This document shows positions 22,654 to 34,600 of a stretch of DNA of 64,000 nt, piece after piece. The notes below the pieces were generated by a model. That model did no database searches. It was not told where the DNA came from and worked only from the letters and a program-made list of their open reading frames with translations. This DNA comes from Ostrinia nubilalis (taxonomy: Eukaryota > Arthropoda > Insecta > Lepidoptera > Crambidae). Every line of letters begins with the position of its first letter. Position 1 is the first letter of the stretch. A program made the translations under genes and the position numbers. Location of the stretch: the NCBI RefSeq assembly GCF_963855985.1, contig NC_087093.1, positions 131,501 through 195,500 of the forward strand, given 5' to 3'.

Positions 22654-23280
22654 CCCAGATCTTATTCTCTCATACGCGTATCCGTAACCATAGGTAAAAT
22701 GTAGCGCCGCACCCAAAGACCTCAAATAAAATCCGAACAGTTCTGTGAGACTGGAAACATATTTTAAGATGGTACATATTTGTTTGTTGTTATCAAAAGT
22801 ATGTATTTTCATTATGCCAAATAATGTTACATTATTAAATTATAGCTCAGCTACCCACACTTCATTAATTTACCTAGTGCATATTTTTCAGATTTATTTT
22901 TTCTCTGGCAACATAAGTACATACATATTTTATAATCTTTAAGTATGGATGTTCAATAAAGAATTAATTTTTATAATAAATGGCGTCCCACAAAAACTGA
23001 TGGTTTTCATTGTTCGATGCGAATAATCCAATGTACCCTAAGTAACCAACCACACGATTCTACATGCACTATTGAGCGAGCACCGAGTATGATTTTCTTA
23101 AAACTAGGAAATGGCTGATTAATAAAAATAACAGGTATCGTTCAACACTTTAATAATCACAATAATGTATGATATTTTTAACATAAACTATATAGGGCCA
23201 GGCCGCAATTTTAAATTAATTCTATCTATGTAGGTAGGTATGTCAATTCGCACCGAGTCGATGGCATAATTAAACCTTAA
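22654..23280. other. AT-rich intergenic DNA
   Basis: No gene or strong repeat was seen. Confidence 0.4.
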
Positions 23281-23559
23281 TCACTGGAAACAACCTGAAG
23301 CGCGCCACTCGCAGCGGGGCATGGGGCTGCGGCCCGCTTCCACCGGGCCGCGACCTGCTGCCACCGGGCCGCTGCCCCCACCACCGGGCCGCGGCCTCCT
23401 ACCACCAGGCCGCGGCCTCCTACCACCGGGCCGCGGCCTCCTACCACTCGGGCCGACGCGCGACGGCTGGCGCGCTCCCTCTCCCTCTGACCTACCGCGC
23501 TCTTGACAGGTTTGTCCAAACTTGCAAGACCAATTGGTTTGGTTCGTCACAGTACTCAT
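23281..23559 (-). other. GC-rich open stretch with a 21-bp minisatellite, possible small exon
   Basis: A minus-strand ATG at 23559 opens a 92-codon frame that begins MSTVTNQTNW and then runs through three to four copies of a 21-bp GC-rich unit (about 23375-23455) encoding RRPRPGG repeats. Upstream (23570-23620) is AT-rich with tttatat- and tttttataa-like motifs. GC content contrasts sharply with the flanks. It may be a first exon or simply a GC-rich minisatellite; a gtaggt at about 23505 on the minus strand could act as a donor. No homology was recognised. Confidence 0.25.
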
Positions 23560-23599
23560 TCTTCACTATACACTTATAAAAATACATATAAATAGTGAA

Positions 23600-23929
23600 A
23601 ACGTTACTCTTTTATAACAAAAAGGTAGGCACTGCGATATAGTGAATGTGTAGAATTTAGGATCCATACACGGTTAGACTTAATTCTAAGGTTACGATAC
23701 ATTTAATGCACTGAGGTTCAATGTTGTCGTCTATGGGCAGAAGGCGTGTCTCCCGAACACTCGTCTACGACATGGATTCTAGGAGTCAGTGCAAGTCTAG
23801 GCTTATGTATCAAGTCTTACGGATGCGAGAGCAATGCCCAAGCCAGCAAGTTAATATTTATTCATTTTTAAATACTTTTTGTACAAAAAAAATATAATTA
23901 ATAATTTTAATATAAGAAAGACTCCTTAG
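23600..23929. other. AT-rich intergenic DNA
   Basis: No recognisable gene or repeat. Confidence 0.4.
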
Positions 23930-25360
23930 TCCAGTAGAATTAGCTTTTAAATCGGAAATAATTCCTACAAAAGATTTTATTGTTTTAATGGCTTCATTGG
24001 TTGCCCATTAAGACTCTCCTAAGTTTTCGACTTCGACGGAGTTGTGCTTAAGTGGTGGGGGCCCCCGAAAGAGGCATTTTTTCGGTTTTCCGGTTATACC
24101 GCGTAAAGGACTTACCCTATCAAAAAGTGGTCTTCATGACGGTTGAAGGGCACTTAATCCTGCATTGAATAAGACCAAATTCATATGTTTTGGACAAACC
24201 GTTCTCGCGCTAATGTTCGGCAAAGTAGAAAATATACGTATAATTAATGACCCTCACCACGTCCAATGGTTTGTTACCCACAGACTTCCAAGTCTTGAAA
24301 TGGGCCACCTCAACCAGTGTAACCCTATCAAGGCTTACGAGCTTGATGCGCCTATTCTTGTTCGTCCCAGCCGTTCCTTAACTGCGGTTGCTGCACATCT
24401 TCCTGGCACTCACCTGAACGACTCTGTGTTACCTACTGTGGCTGCCCCTCTTCCTTGTATCCTCCTGCATGACTACGTTGCCTAGCCATATGCCTGGTCT
24501 AAGGTTCGACGCCAAAAATCAACAACAACAAGTTCATATTAAAACGCTGAAGAGTTTTTTGTTTGTTTGAACGCGCTAATCTTAAGAATTACTAGTTTGA
24601 TTGAAATCATTATTTTTGTGTTGAATAGCTCATACATTGAGGAAAGCTATAGGATATATACAATCACTCTACGACTAATAGAGGCGAAGCAGTAAAGAAA
24701 AATGTTGCAAGCACGGAAAATAGTATTTAAACTATTTTCACGCGTACAAAGTTGATTTTGTGGCGTCGAACCTTGGACCAGGCATATAGCTAAGCAATGC
24801 AATCGTACAGGAGGGTACAAGGAAGAGAGACAGCCACATTAGGTAACACAGAGTCGTTCAGGAGAGTGTCAGGAAGAGGTGCAGCAACCGCAGTTAAGGA
24901 ACGGCTGGGACGAACAAGGATAAGCGAATCAAACTCGTGAGCCTTGTTAGGGTTACACTGATTAAGGCGACCCTTTACAAGGTTTGGAAGCATGTGGGTA
25001 ACAAGCCATTGGACGTGGAGAGGGTCATTAATTATACGTATATTTTCTACTTTGCCGAACTTTAGCGCGAGAACGGTTTGTCCAAAACATATGAATTTGG
25101 TCTTATTCAATGCAGGATTAAGTGCCCTTTAACCGTCATGAAGACCGCTTTTCGATAGGGTAAGTCCTTTACGCGGTATAACCGGAAAACCGAAAAAACG
25201 CCGCTTTCGGGGGCCCCCACCACTTAAGCACAACTCCGTCGAAGTCGAAAACTTAGGAGAGTCTTAATGGGCAACCAATGAAGCCATTAAAGCAAAAAAA
25301 TCTTTTGTAGGAATTATTTCCGATTTAATCAATTTTTGTGTTTAATTCTACTGGCCTACC
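23930..25360. mobile_element. 1.4-kb fold-back element with two near-identical arms
   Basis: The left arm (about 23930-24525) and right arm (about 24758-25360) are reverse complements with roughly 90 percent identity by eye, separated by about 230 bp. Each arm contains a 106-codon frame (24165-24485 plus and 25110-24790 minus) with a TTG, not ATG, at its start. The two frames differ by substitutions only. Terminal sequences near ccagtagaatta and taattctactgg mark the ends. No transposase similarity was recognised. Confidence 0.8.
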
Positions 25361-26552
25361 TCAAATTATTACGGTTTGTAAAACTTCACCAATTTAGGGA
25401 GGGCCAGTAGCAATCGCTACCGTAAGATTTGACGACAAGTAAACTATTGATATGATGCCTTAAATACAACTGACTTCTTTAATCCATGGGAATTATACCG
25501 ATATAATAGATATATCAGACGCCAGGAAGAGGCCAACATCATCAGGATCGAAAATGACAGTTAAAACTTCACTACATTTGTTACTTTGCAAGATTTAACA
25601 TGTAAATGTATGTAAACTTACATAATGTATTTAACACAACAATCAACACATAATAGACATAATATAGTGCTAATCAACTAATCTGGATCTGGATACTCAG
25701 TGTAACTCGAATAAGTTTCCACTAAATCATTACTTAATATTCATGAACCAATAAACATACCGTATTTCATTAAAAGCCATTCTAGGGAAGACTCAATACT
25801 TGAGTATTGAGTATTGACTGATACTATATCCGAATTCAACGCTCCCTACAAGTGAGTGGTGTACTTCTGTTTGATACATTAAATCCAGTTTCTGTTTCAA
25901 TGACACAAAAGTCAATTTTATAAAATCAATTCCTTTTCAATTATTAATTAATCTTATCAATTCCAATTAGAAACAATTAACGTTTACCGTATAAATTGTT
26001 AACTTTTTGTATACAATTTTTAAGCTATGCCTACTGATGCAGATTTCTGCAACCATTATTGGCGCGAATAATTCGACGTCAGCGAAAATTACGAACACAA
26101 GTAAAATTCCTTTGTTGATAAATTATCACCTGATTACATATTTTAATCCTTAATAATTAATTTAATTTGAATTTTATCAATAATGGAATGCGTTAGATGC
26201 GAGTATCGCTCGCGCGTTTAATGATAAGTAGAACAAGGCCCCGCCTGACACACTTTTCGAAGAAGTTATCATGGCTCCGCCTTTCGTGACTCTTTCTAAT
26301 AATACGGTGTGGTCCTGCATAAACTATTACAAATTTTGTAATAAAATGTCTATAGATCTATAGAAATTTGATCAGTTCATATTTTTTTTATTTACAAAAA
26401 TTGTATTATAAAGAATATGTTTTATCGATAATAATTTATGATGTAGTTTCACCCCCTTCCCGGGTTGTACTTTATGCAAGGCCACACGGTATAATAAGGA
26501 AATTGAGACATATTCCGTTACGCTTCTTTATAATATAATCCGTTATCTTTAC
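25361..26552. other. AT-rich intergenic DNA
   Basis: Contains a short self-complementary run ctcaatacttgagtattgag near 25792-25811. No coding region or complete element was recognised. Confidence 0.45.
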
Positions 26553-27263
26553 TAGAGATGAAACGGATAGTTGTTTGGCCGGATACCGGATATCCGGCCA
26601 GCTGCTAGGCCGGATAGCCGGATATCCGGCGGCCGGATAGTTGGACCATTATCTCGTTGCATGTTGTGACGAGTTTAGCGCCGCACAGGTGCTTCGAACG
26701 CGATCAGTGGGTCTAGTAGACTAGACAAGTCACACTTTTCGAAAATCGAATCTGTTCGAATCCGAATAGAATGTCAGATTTTGCAACTTGTCTAAGGGGC
26801 AGATCAATCGGGCGATTCCGGTTGCCATCGTGAGTGTGTGATTGAATACCTAGCGAAAATTAAATTAGTTTACTTGTTGCGTAATCTGATTGATCTACAT
26901 CATGTCATCAGACTATCAGTAAAAAAAAGATCGCCTTTTTAATTGGCAATATTTCGACATTAACAGATATTTACTATTTATGTATTCGTCATTAGAGTGA
27001 ATATCCCAGAAAAAGAAATCAGTTTTTTGAAAGGCCTTAATAATATGGCTAACTTTTTGGAGTTTAAATAAAAGCCGTCATTATTATAAGCCATTTTATT
27101 GACATTTACCTCAAAGATTAATGCATTTCACTTTATTGTCGTAGTTTTTTAATATCCGGTATCCGGCCGGATAGTGAGTTACTATCCGGTATCCGGCCGG
27201 ATAGTAAATTTAGGCCGGATATCCGGCCTACCGGATAGTTACCGGATATCCGTTTCATCTCTA
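26553..27263. mobile_element. Non-autonomous hAT-like element, 711 bp
   Basis: Terminal inverted repeats tagagatgaaacggata (left) and the mirrored end at 27263. The flanks atctttac at 26545-26552 and 27264-27271 are identical 8-bp target duplications, the hAT hallmark. Both subterminal regions (26578-26640 and 27150-27250) carry multiple ccggatatccgg-type motifs. The interior has no transposase ORF. Confidence 0.9.
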
Positions 27264-27271
27264 ATCTTTAC

Positions 27272-28263
27272 TATAAAAAGTAAAGATACTTTTTATAAGT
27301 CAGGTTGATAACATTATTTAGCTGAAAATCTTAATTGAAAAAGTGCAAAACATTAATACGAAAGAAGGCACTTTGGGAAAGTGAATTATTTTTTACATGG
27401 TGTAATACCTCCAATGAAGATTACAGGTAAAGTTGACATGAAATGATCAAACAAATCAATTCAATACTTGGGACTTGGTATCACATCCCATCATTAGTCA
27501 AAAAACTAATCCCAAATGTTTATTTCAAAAGTGAGTTGCACAACGATGAACCATCCCAGCTATGAGATTAACAGGAGGGCGCTACTATCAATGCTGGGTT
27601 ATTAGTTCTGATTTTTGCCACGTTGGAAAATACTGAAATGTCATTTACAGGAGGACGCTACTATCAATACTGGGTTGTTAGTTCCGATTTTTGCCACTTG
27701 ACGTTTCAGAATCGTTCAACTATGTATATTGATAAATCAAAATTCACCTTTAAGACTATATTTAATTTTAGACAGTACTGTGGACAACGATTTTATTGTG
27801 TCTACGTATTAAAGGTGTATTTTTTACGTTATTTATTTTATCTAAATGTATGTAAGTATATCCACTTTGAAATTTTTGCACAGCCTTAATTTATTTGCCT
27901 AACCAATGGTTGGCTGGTAGATAATACATACTATTACGCATTAAGTCTGCCATGTGCAATTTTACGTGCAAGAAGTAATAAATATTTATCATTTTACAAA
28001 ATATTGATTTTGTAAAGGAATGTTTATTTCACTTGGCTAGGACAGCATGTACTTTTAAAATCACAAATTAAATCAAATTTTTGGGAACACTAAACATTAG
28101 AAAAATTTGCAGAATCTGTATTTTGTTAAATGCTATCTATAAAATAAAAAGCTTGCGAAACAAAACAAGGTGTTTGTCAAACAATTAGGGAACCAGTTAG
28201 ACCATTTTAGGATAGTATGAAATAACATAGAAGTCGCATCCGGGCAAACCTTCAGAGACGAAT
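27272..28263. other. AT-rich intergenic DNA with a local duplication
   Basis: An imperfect direct repeat (acaggaggRcgctactatcaatRctgggtt..agttc) occurs at about 27570-27612 and 27648-27690. An 88-codon open frame here has no recognisable features and is probably fortuitous. Confidence 0.45.
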
Positions 28264-28378
28264 GCCTGTTTTCACTATCAATCCCTAATTTTTAAGTGAC
28301 CCCTATGAAAACAAAATGACTGTTACGTGTTACCATAGGGGTCACATAAAAATTAGGGATTGATGGTGAAAACGGACA
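28264..28378. mobile_element. Short palindromic MITE (gcctgttttcac ends)
   Basis: About 115 bp. The left arm has atccctaatttttaagtgac and the right arm its mirror, with a small loop. A second copy is at 29428-29550. Confidence 0.8.
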
Positions 28379-28636
28379 TAAGAATACGAAATACCTATTT
28401 TGCGAAATTTTAAGACTACGCCTTGAATGGTCCCCTTTCGGTCTTACGTTGCTCGTCTATAACCATTACTTATGTCAATTTTAATTCCATGTCATGTTTA
28501 ATTTCTATAAATCTTTTTAATTAACAAACCTAGACGTCTTCGGCCCTCGCAGTGTACAGTAAGAGAGGCTTCATGAATGACTAATGGGAGCAGACGTACG
28601 TATCCCAGGCGGTCGTCGACCCGGGCGCGGGCGGCG

Positions 28637-31600
28637 TCAGGGCGCGCGCGCGTGCGCCAGGTGGCAGTTCTCGACGTACAGGTCCTTGAAAATAACAGAG
28701 GTGTTTTAAAAAAAACTGCTCAACATTCAAATTTTGGAGCATTAGAACCATGATTGACTTCCCTGAGGAATGTGGGTGCAAAACCGACAGACGTGTAACT
28801 ACGATTACCACAGAATAATAGTACAAAAAATTTACTTCGCGAAGGTATTTAAAAAATGTATGCTCAATGTCATTAACAATATGGTGTAATTTAGCTTGTC
28901 TCAAGAGTCAAGCACCATTTTGTTGACAAATGTCAGTGATCAGTACTGCGCCGAAGCCATAGGGCTGATTACGGTAAAATGATGTGTGACGTGAGGTGTC
29001 AAACTGCGGAAAATGGCGGAGGAAATAAATAAATAAGCATGAAATAAACTGGTCTGACTGACGTCACCACAAGCTCCGCAGTCCGCAGTGTTCGCACATT
29101 AAGAAACAGTATGCTTGCGTTCGTACGAAACATGAACCCTCTATGAGGCTATTCATTCATATTCACTGCGAGTGGCCAGCGCTTCGGTATTTTGAGCTTT
29201 TAATATCTTAGTTGATATAATATCAGTTTATATAATATAATATAAGTTTTTAAGATAATAAAAAAGTAAAAACACTTCAAATCTTTGGATTTACTTTTAT
29301 CGAGCCCCTGAGATGCATTTTTTTAATAACAGGCTGGTTTCAGGTAAATTCACTCTCACACGCAGAATCTCATGAGAACGATTTTTGTGAGTTGTGTATA
29401 AAAATTTAAATATTTAAAGAGACCAATGCCCGTTTTCATCGTCGATCCCTAATTTTTAAGCGACCCCTATGCATTGACATATGCGGTGACACATAACAGG
29501 AATTTTGTTTTCATAGGGGGGTCACTTAAAAGTTAAGAATCAAAGGCGGGAAGCGTTCAAAACGCCACGAAACAGTTCGACCGGCGCGCCGCTCACCTTC
29601 ACCAGCAGGTCCGCGGCCAGCAGCCGCGCGTGCAGCCGCCGCACCGCCGCCTCCGCCCGCCCCGCGCGCGCCCGCAGCGCCGCCGCCTCCCGCGCGCCCG
29701 CACCCGCCCCCGCCGCCGCCCGGCCGCCGCTCACCTTCACCAGCAGGTCCGCGGCCAGCAGCCGCGCGTGCAGCCGCCGCACCGCCGCCTCCGCCCGCCC
29801 CGCGCGCGCCCGCAGCGCCGCCGCCTCCCGCGCGCCCGCACCCGCCCCCGCCGCCGCCCGGCCGCCGCTCACCTTCACCAGCAGGTCCGCGGCCAGCAGC
29901 CGCGCGTGCAGCCGCCGCACCGCCGCCTCCGCCCGCCCCGCGCGCGCCCGCAGCGCCGCCGCCTCCCGCGCGCCCGCACCCGCCCCCGCCGCCGCCCGGC
30001 CGCCGCTCACCTTCACCAGCAGGTCCGCGGCCAGCAGCCGCGCGTGCAGCCGCCGCACCGCCGCCTCCGCCCGCCCCGCGCGCGCCCGCAGCGCCGCCGC
30101 CTCCCGCGCGCCCGCACCCGCCCCCGCCGCCGCCCGGCCGCCGCTCACCTTCACCAGCAGGTCCGCGGCCAGCAGCCGCGCGTGCAGCCGCCGCACCGCC
30201 GCCTCCGCCCGCCCCGCGCGCGCCCGCAGCGCCGCCGCCTCCCGCGCGCCCGCACCCGCCCCCGCCGCCGCCCGGCCGCCGCTCACCTTCACCAGCAGGT
30301 CCGCGGCCAGCAGCCGCGCGTGCAGCCGCCGCACCGCCGCCTCCGCCCGCCCCGCGCGCGCCCGCAGCGCCGCCGCCTCCCGCGCGCCCGCACCCGCCCC
30401 CGCCGCCGTCCGACCGCACGCGCACGCGCCGCCCGCGCCCGCGCCTGCAACCACCGCCGACCACATGAAACTTGAGTCTTTCGTCATCGTAGTGCGCACT
30501 CGCTAAAATAATGTTTTATACAGGGTGTTAGGTAAATGGGTATATGAGCCGACACTAGCCCATGTTAACATGTGCATATAAATGGTATGGTGAAGTCAGA
30601 AAATTGATATCTTCATTTTAATTATTTTAATTTTCATACAAATCGGATTTTATAAAATTTATTTTGTATGAAGATTAAAAAAATTAAAAAGATGATATCA
30701 AATTTCTGACTTCACCATACCATTTATATGCCCATGTTAACATGGGCTAGTGTCGGCTCATATACCCATTTACCTAACACCCTGTATATCTGAAAGTGTT
30801 GTGAATGCTTACACTAAAACGTTTGTTTTTATTTGTATAGAGAACAATAATGTCTAGACAAACCTAAAGAGGATTTAGGACGCTATTTGGATCAAATATG
30901 TAATTGCTCAATAATGAATAATAAATAAAAAAAAAAAAAAAAAAACAGCGACCTTCATAAAAATAAAAATTCATAAAATTCATTTATTTTTGCAAATAGG
31001 CTTTAAAAAAGCGCTTTTACACGTCCCAATATTAACCCTCCCGCTGCTTCGGGACAACGAATGGGCCAGTGCTGAGAAGAAGCGGCGCAAGAAACTCGGT
31101 CACTGTTGTCAGCCTCCTTTTCAAGGTTTCACAGTCTTTAAAATATACAAATTATAGTCGTAAGTATCGGTGCGAGCTAGGTAGTTAAACATTCCAAACA
31201 TTTTTATCTTTTATATAATCATCAACTTTACAGTAGCCCTTTTTCATTAAGGTGCTTTTGATATGTGCTTTAAATTTATGAACGGGCAATTCTACAACAG
31301 TTTGTGGTAATTTATTCGACTAGGGACACACTACACTTCGACTGGGGAACCTCTCCGCGCGGACGAGACTCGCCCCCAGTGTTGCCAGTCGGGTCTTGTC
31401 AGAAATTACCAGAAATAAGCGGTTATGTAAGGTTGTTTATGGATGGTTCATGTTTACCTAAATTCGAAATTTTGACCATTCCATGAAGACCGAAAAGTGA
31501 CCAGTCGTATAAAACTGTTACATGGATTTGCGTTTTATTATCGAAAAACACTTAACAAATAATAAATCAAATTCATGTTTAAATGCTGTTTATGACATAA

Positions 31601-34600
31601 TTTTTAAATTGTCACTATTAATATTTTTTACTGAATAACCTGTAAAAGTTAATTCTACAATTTCTGAAAAATCACCTAAAAGTAACCTTTTCATTAGTGT
31701 AACCTAAAAGTAACCAATGCAGTTCAAAAGTAACCTAAAAGGTTACAAAAGTAACCTAAAAGGTTACAAAAGTAACCTTCTGGCAACACTGCTCGGGCCG
31801 CTCACCTGGCGCGGGCGCGGACGGCGCGGAGGGCGCGGGGCGGGGCGCGGCGGGGCGGCGCGCGCGCAGGCGGCGCAGCTCGGCGTCGCGCGCCGCCAGC
31901 TCGGCCGCCGCCTGCTCGCGGTGCGCCGCGAACTCGCGCTCCAGGTCCGCCACCTGAAAATCGGAGTAGAGCGTTTCGTACCGGAGTAGAGTGTCGACGG
32001 CGTTCACCGATAATGAGTTTTCGCGTATGAAAAATCCGCCAGATGGCAATACGTAGACGCGAGGTCCAAATGCTGCATGATTGTACCTTTATCAATAAAT
32101 CATGTTGTGTCAGCCTATAATTGTTGTTGCATTGTAACTTTGTTCATAATTGTCATTTTTAAGTGTACATGTTGTTATGTAACAATGTTGGTAGACCTAA
32201 TAAATAAATAAATAAATTGGTTATTTTTGACATGACATTGACAGATATGTCAAAATTCACCAATCACGCAGCAGTCAGACCCCACATCCACGTCCCGCCA
32301 TCTAGCGGATCTTTCATACGCGAAAACCCTCATTCTGAAGCGCCACTTTTAAAATTCGATTGATTTTAAATCGACCGTGAGATTTCCCCACCGCTTCGTG
32401 ATTGAAATCGGTCGGATCGATCGAGTCGGCGAAACGGTCGCGTCGTCGTCTCGTATCGCTCGACGAAATCTACGGGAGTCTCGTTTTGGCAGTTCATAAA
32501 CGTGAATCGCGTGTCGGGGTGATCGGGACCTGCTGCTCGAGCGCGGCGCGCTCCTCGATGGGCGGCAGCGGCGGCGGCGCGAAGTGGCGCTCGTAGTCGG
32601 CCACGCGCGCCAGCAGCTCGGCCAGGCGCTCGTCGCCGGCGCGCGCGTCGGCCTCGGCGGCGGCGCGTTCGTCGCGCAGCTTGCCCGCGCAGTACTCCTC
32701 GCAGCGCTCGTACTCCTCGCGCATCGCCTCCAGGCTCGCCTCCAGCTCCCTGCGAAAGGCCCGCACGGATTCGATTCGTCGCGATGTGATAAAATACCCG
32801 ACAGATCAGATCGAAGGTAATTGCCAAAAGTTCATAAAGTCCGGTCGCCGAGCAGATAGAATTTCGTCCGATGACCCCAAGCTACCCATCCTTATCGCTC
32901 GCGCGTAATTATATTACTGTCATTACTGTGCGACAGGCGGCCGCAGTGAGTGTGCGAGCGCTACACGGGCGGGGTCATTGGACGAAATTCTATGTGCTCG
33001 CATCGTCAGTGAAGAAATGTTTAAAAATGGTTTCATTATCAATAATAAAATTCTATACTTGTACCTATGATTCATAATAATAATACTGCTATATAATTTC
33101 ATTATGTATAATATAATTTTTGGCCATCTCATACGCTAGGACTTAGCGAACTACTCACTTGACCAGTTCGGACAATTTCTGCTTCTCCTCCTCATGTCGG
33201 CGCTCAGTGTCGGCGAGGTCCTTCGGGAGCTCGTCGAGCGCCTCGTCCGTCTGCAGTCCCGCGTCCGTCCGCAGTCCCGCATCCGGGCCCACGCACGCGT
33301 CCGCCGCATCCGGGCCCACACACGCGTGAGCCGCGTCCGGGCCCACGCACGCGTCCACCGCGTCCGGGCCCACGCTCGCGTCCGCGCGCGCCTCCGCCGG
33401 GCCCGCGCACAGCGCGTCGCACAGCTCGCGCGCGCGCGCCGCCGCCTCGCCCAGCGCCGCGCACGCCGCGCAGCGCGCCCCGCCCGCGCCCGCGCCCGCC
33501 AGCTCCAGCGCCGCGCGCAGCCGCCGCGCCAGCGGGACCCAGTCCGGCGCTCTCCGCTCCATACTGGCCGGCGCCGAGTCGCATTCCTGCCGACGAGCCA
33601 GGCCGAGGCCGAGTCTTACTGAACGTCACCGATCGAGTTTCGTTAACGTTCCCCGCGGAGCGAACGCAAGCACGAATGAAACGAAACGGAAGTGTGAAAC
33701 GCCGAAAGCGACACGAACCGGTCTGCGCATCTCACCTCGAGCACGTCCGGCGTCATCAGCGAACGGAGTTCGGCGGACAGGTCGCCGCAAGGGGCGCCCT
33801 CCGCGGCGCGCGGCTCCGGCGCGGCGCCGGCCCTCGCCTCGAGCGCGCCGCACAGCTCGTCGTTGCGGTCGCGCAGCCGCGCCGCCTCCAGCCGCAGCTC
33901 CTCCAGCCGCGCCTCCAGCTCGCTCGCGGCCGCGTCCGCGCCGGCCCCCGCGCCCGCGCCCGCGCCCCGCCGCTCCTCGGCCGCGCGCGCCTCCTCCGCG
34001 AGCCGCGCCGCCTCGCGCTCCGCGGCCGCCGCGCGGCCCTCGGCCGCCGTCGCCGACGCCTCCAGCCGCCGGCCGCGCGATCTCTCCGCTTCGAGTTCCG
34101 CTCGCAGGTGCGCCTCGGCTTCGCCGCGGCGCTCTGCGTCCGCTTCGAGCCGCGCGGTCAGCGCCGCCGCGCGCTCTCGCTCCGCCGCCAGCTCGTCGGC
34201 CGCCCGCCGCGCCGCCTCCGCGTGGCGCGCCTCCGCCCGGCGCAGACTCGCCGTCAGCTCGGCCTCCATGCGCGCGTGCGTCTCGTCCACGTCCTGCGCG
34301 AGCAGCAGCGCGCGGCGGTTGGCCTCGGCCACGTCGGCGCGCAGCTTGTCGCGCTCGGCCGCGGCGAGGTCGGCCCGGCGCCGCGCGCGCCGCAGCCGCA
34401 GCCGCGCCAGCGCCAGCGCGGCCGCCAGCACGAGCGGGCGCGCGTCGCGGCGCTCGTCCAGCGGCTCGGCGAGCGCCGTGAGCTCGGTGTCCAGCGCGCG
34501 CTCCAGGTCGGGCGGGCGCACGGCGGCGGCGCCGAAGCCGAGCTCGAGCAGCAGGCGGCGCGGGCGCGGCACGCCGGCGCGCTCCCACGCGTCCACGACC

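Noticed and set aside
24165..25110. The paired 106-codon frames as real genes
   Set aside because: They begin at TTG, lie in arms of a fold-back element and have no recognisable domain. They are kept only as an observation.
29526..30475. Three overlapping 280-320-codon frames through the 138-bp array as a stand-alone repetitive protein
   Set aside because: Any frame stays open because the unit is a multiple of three and GC-rich. Only one frame continues the ninein-like coding phase through the splice sites.
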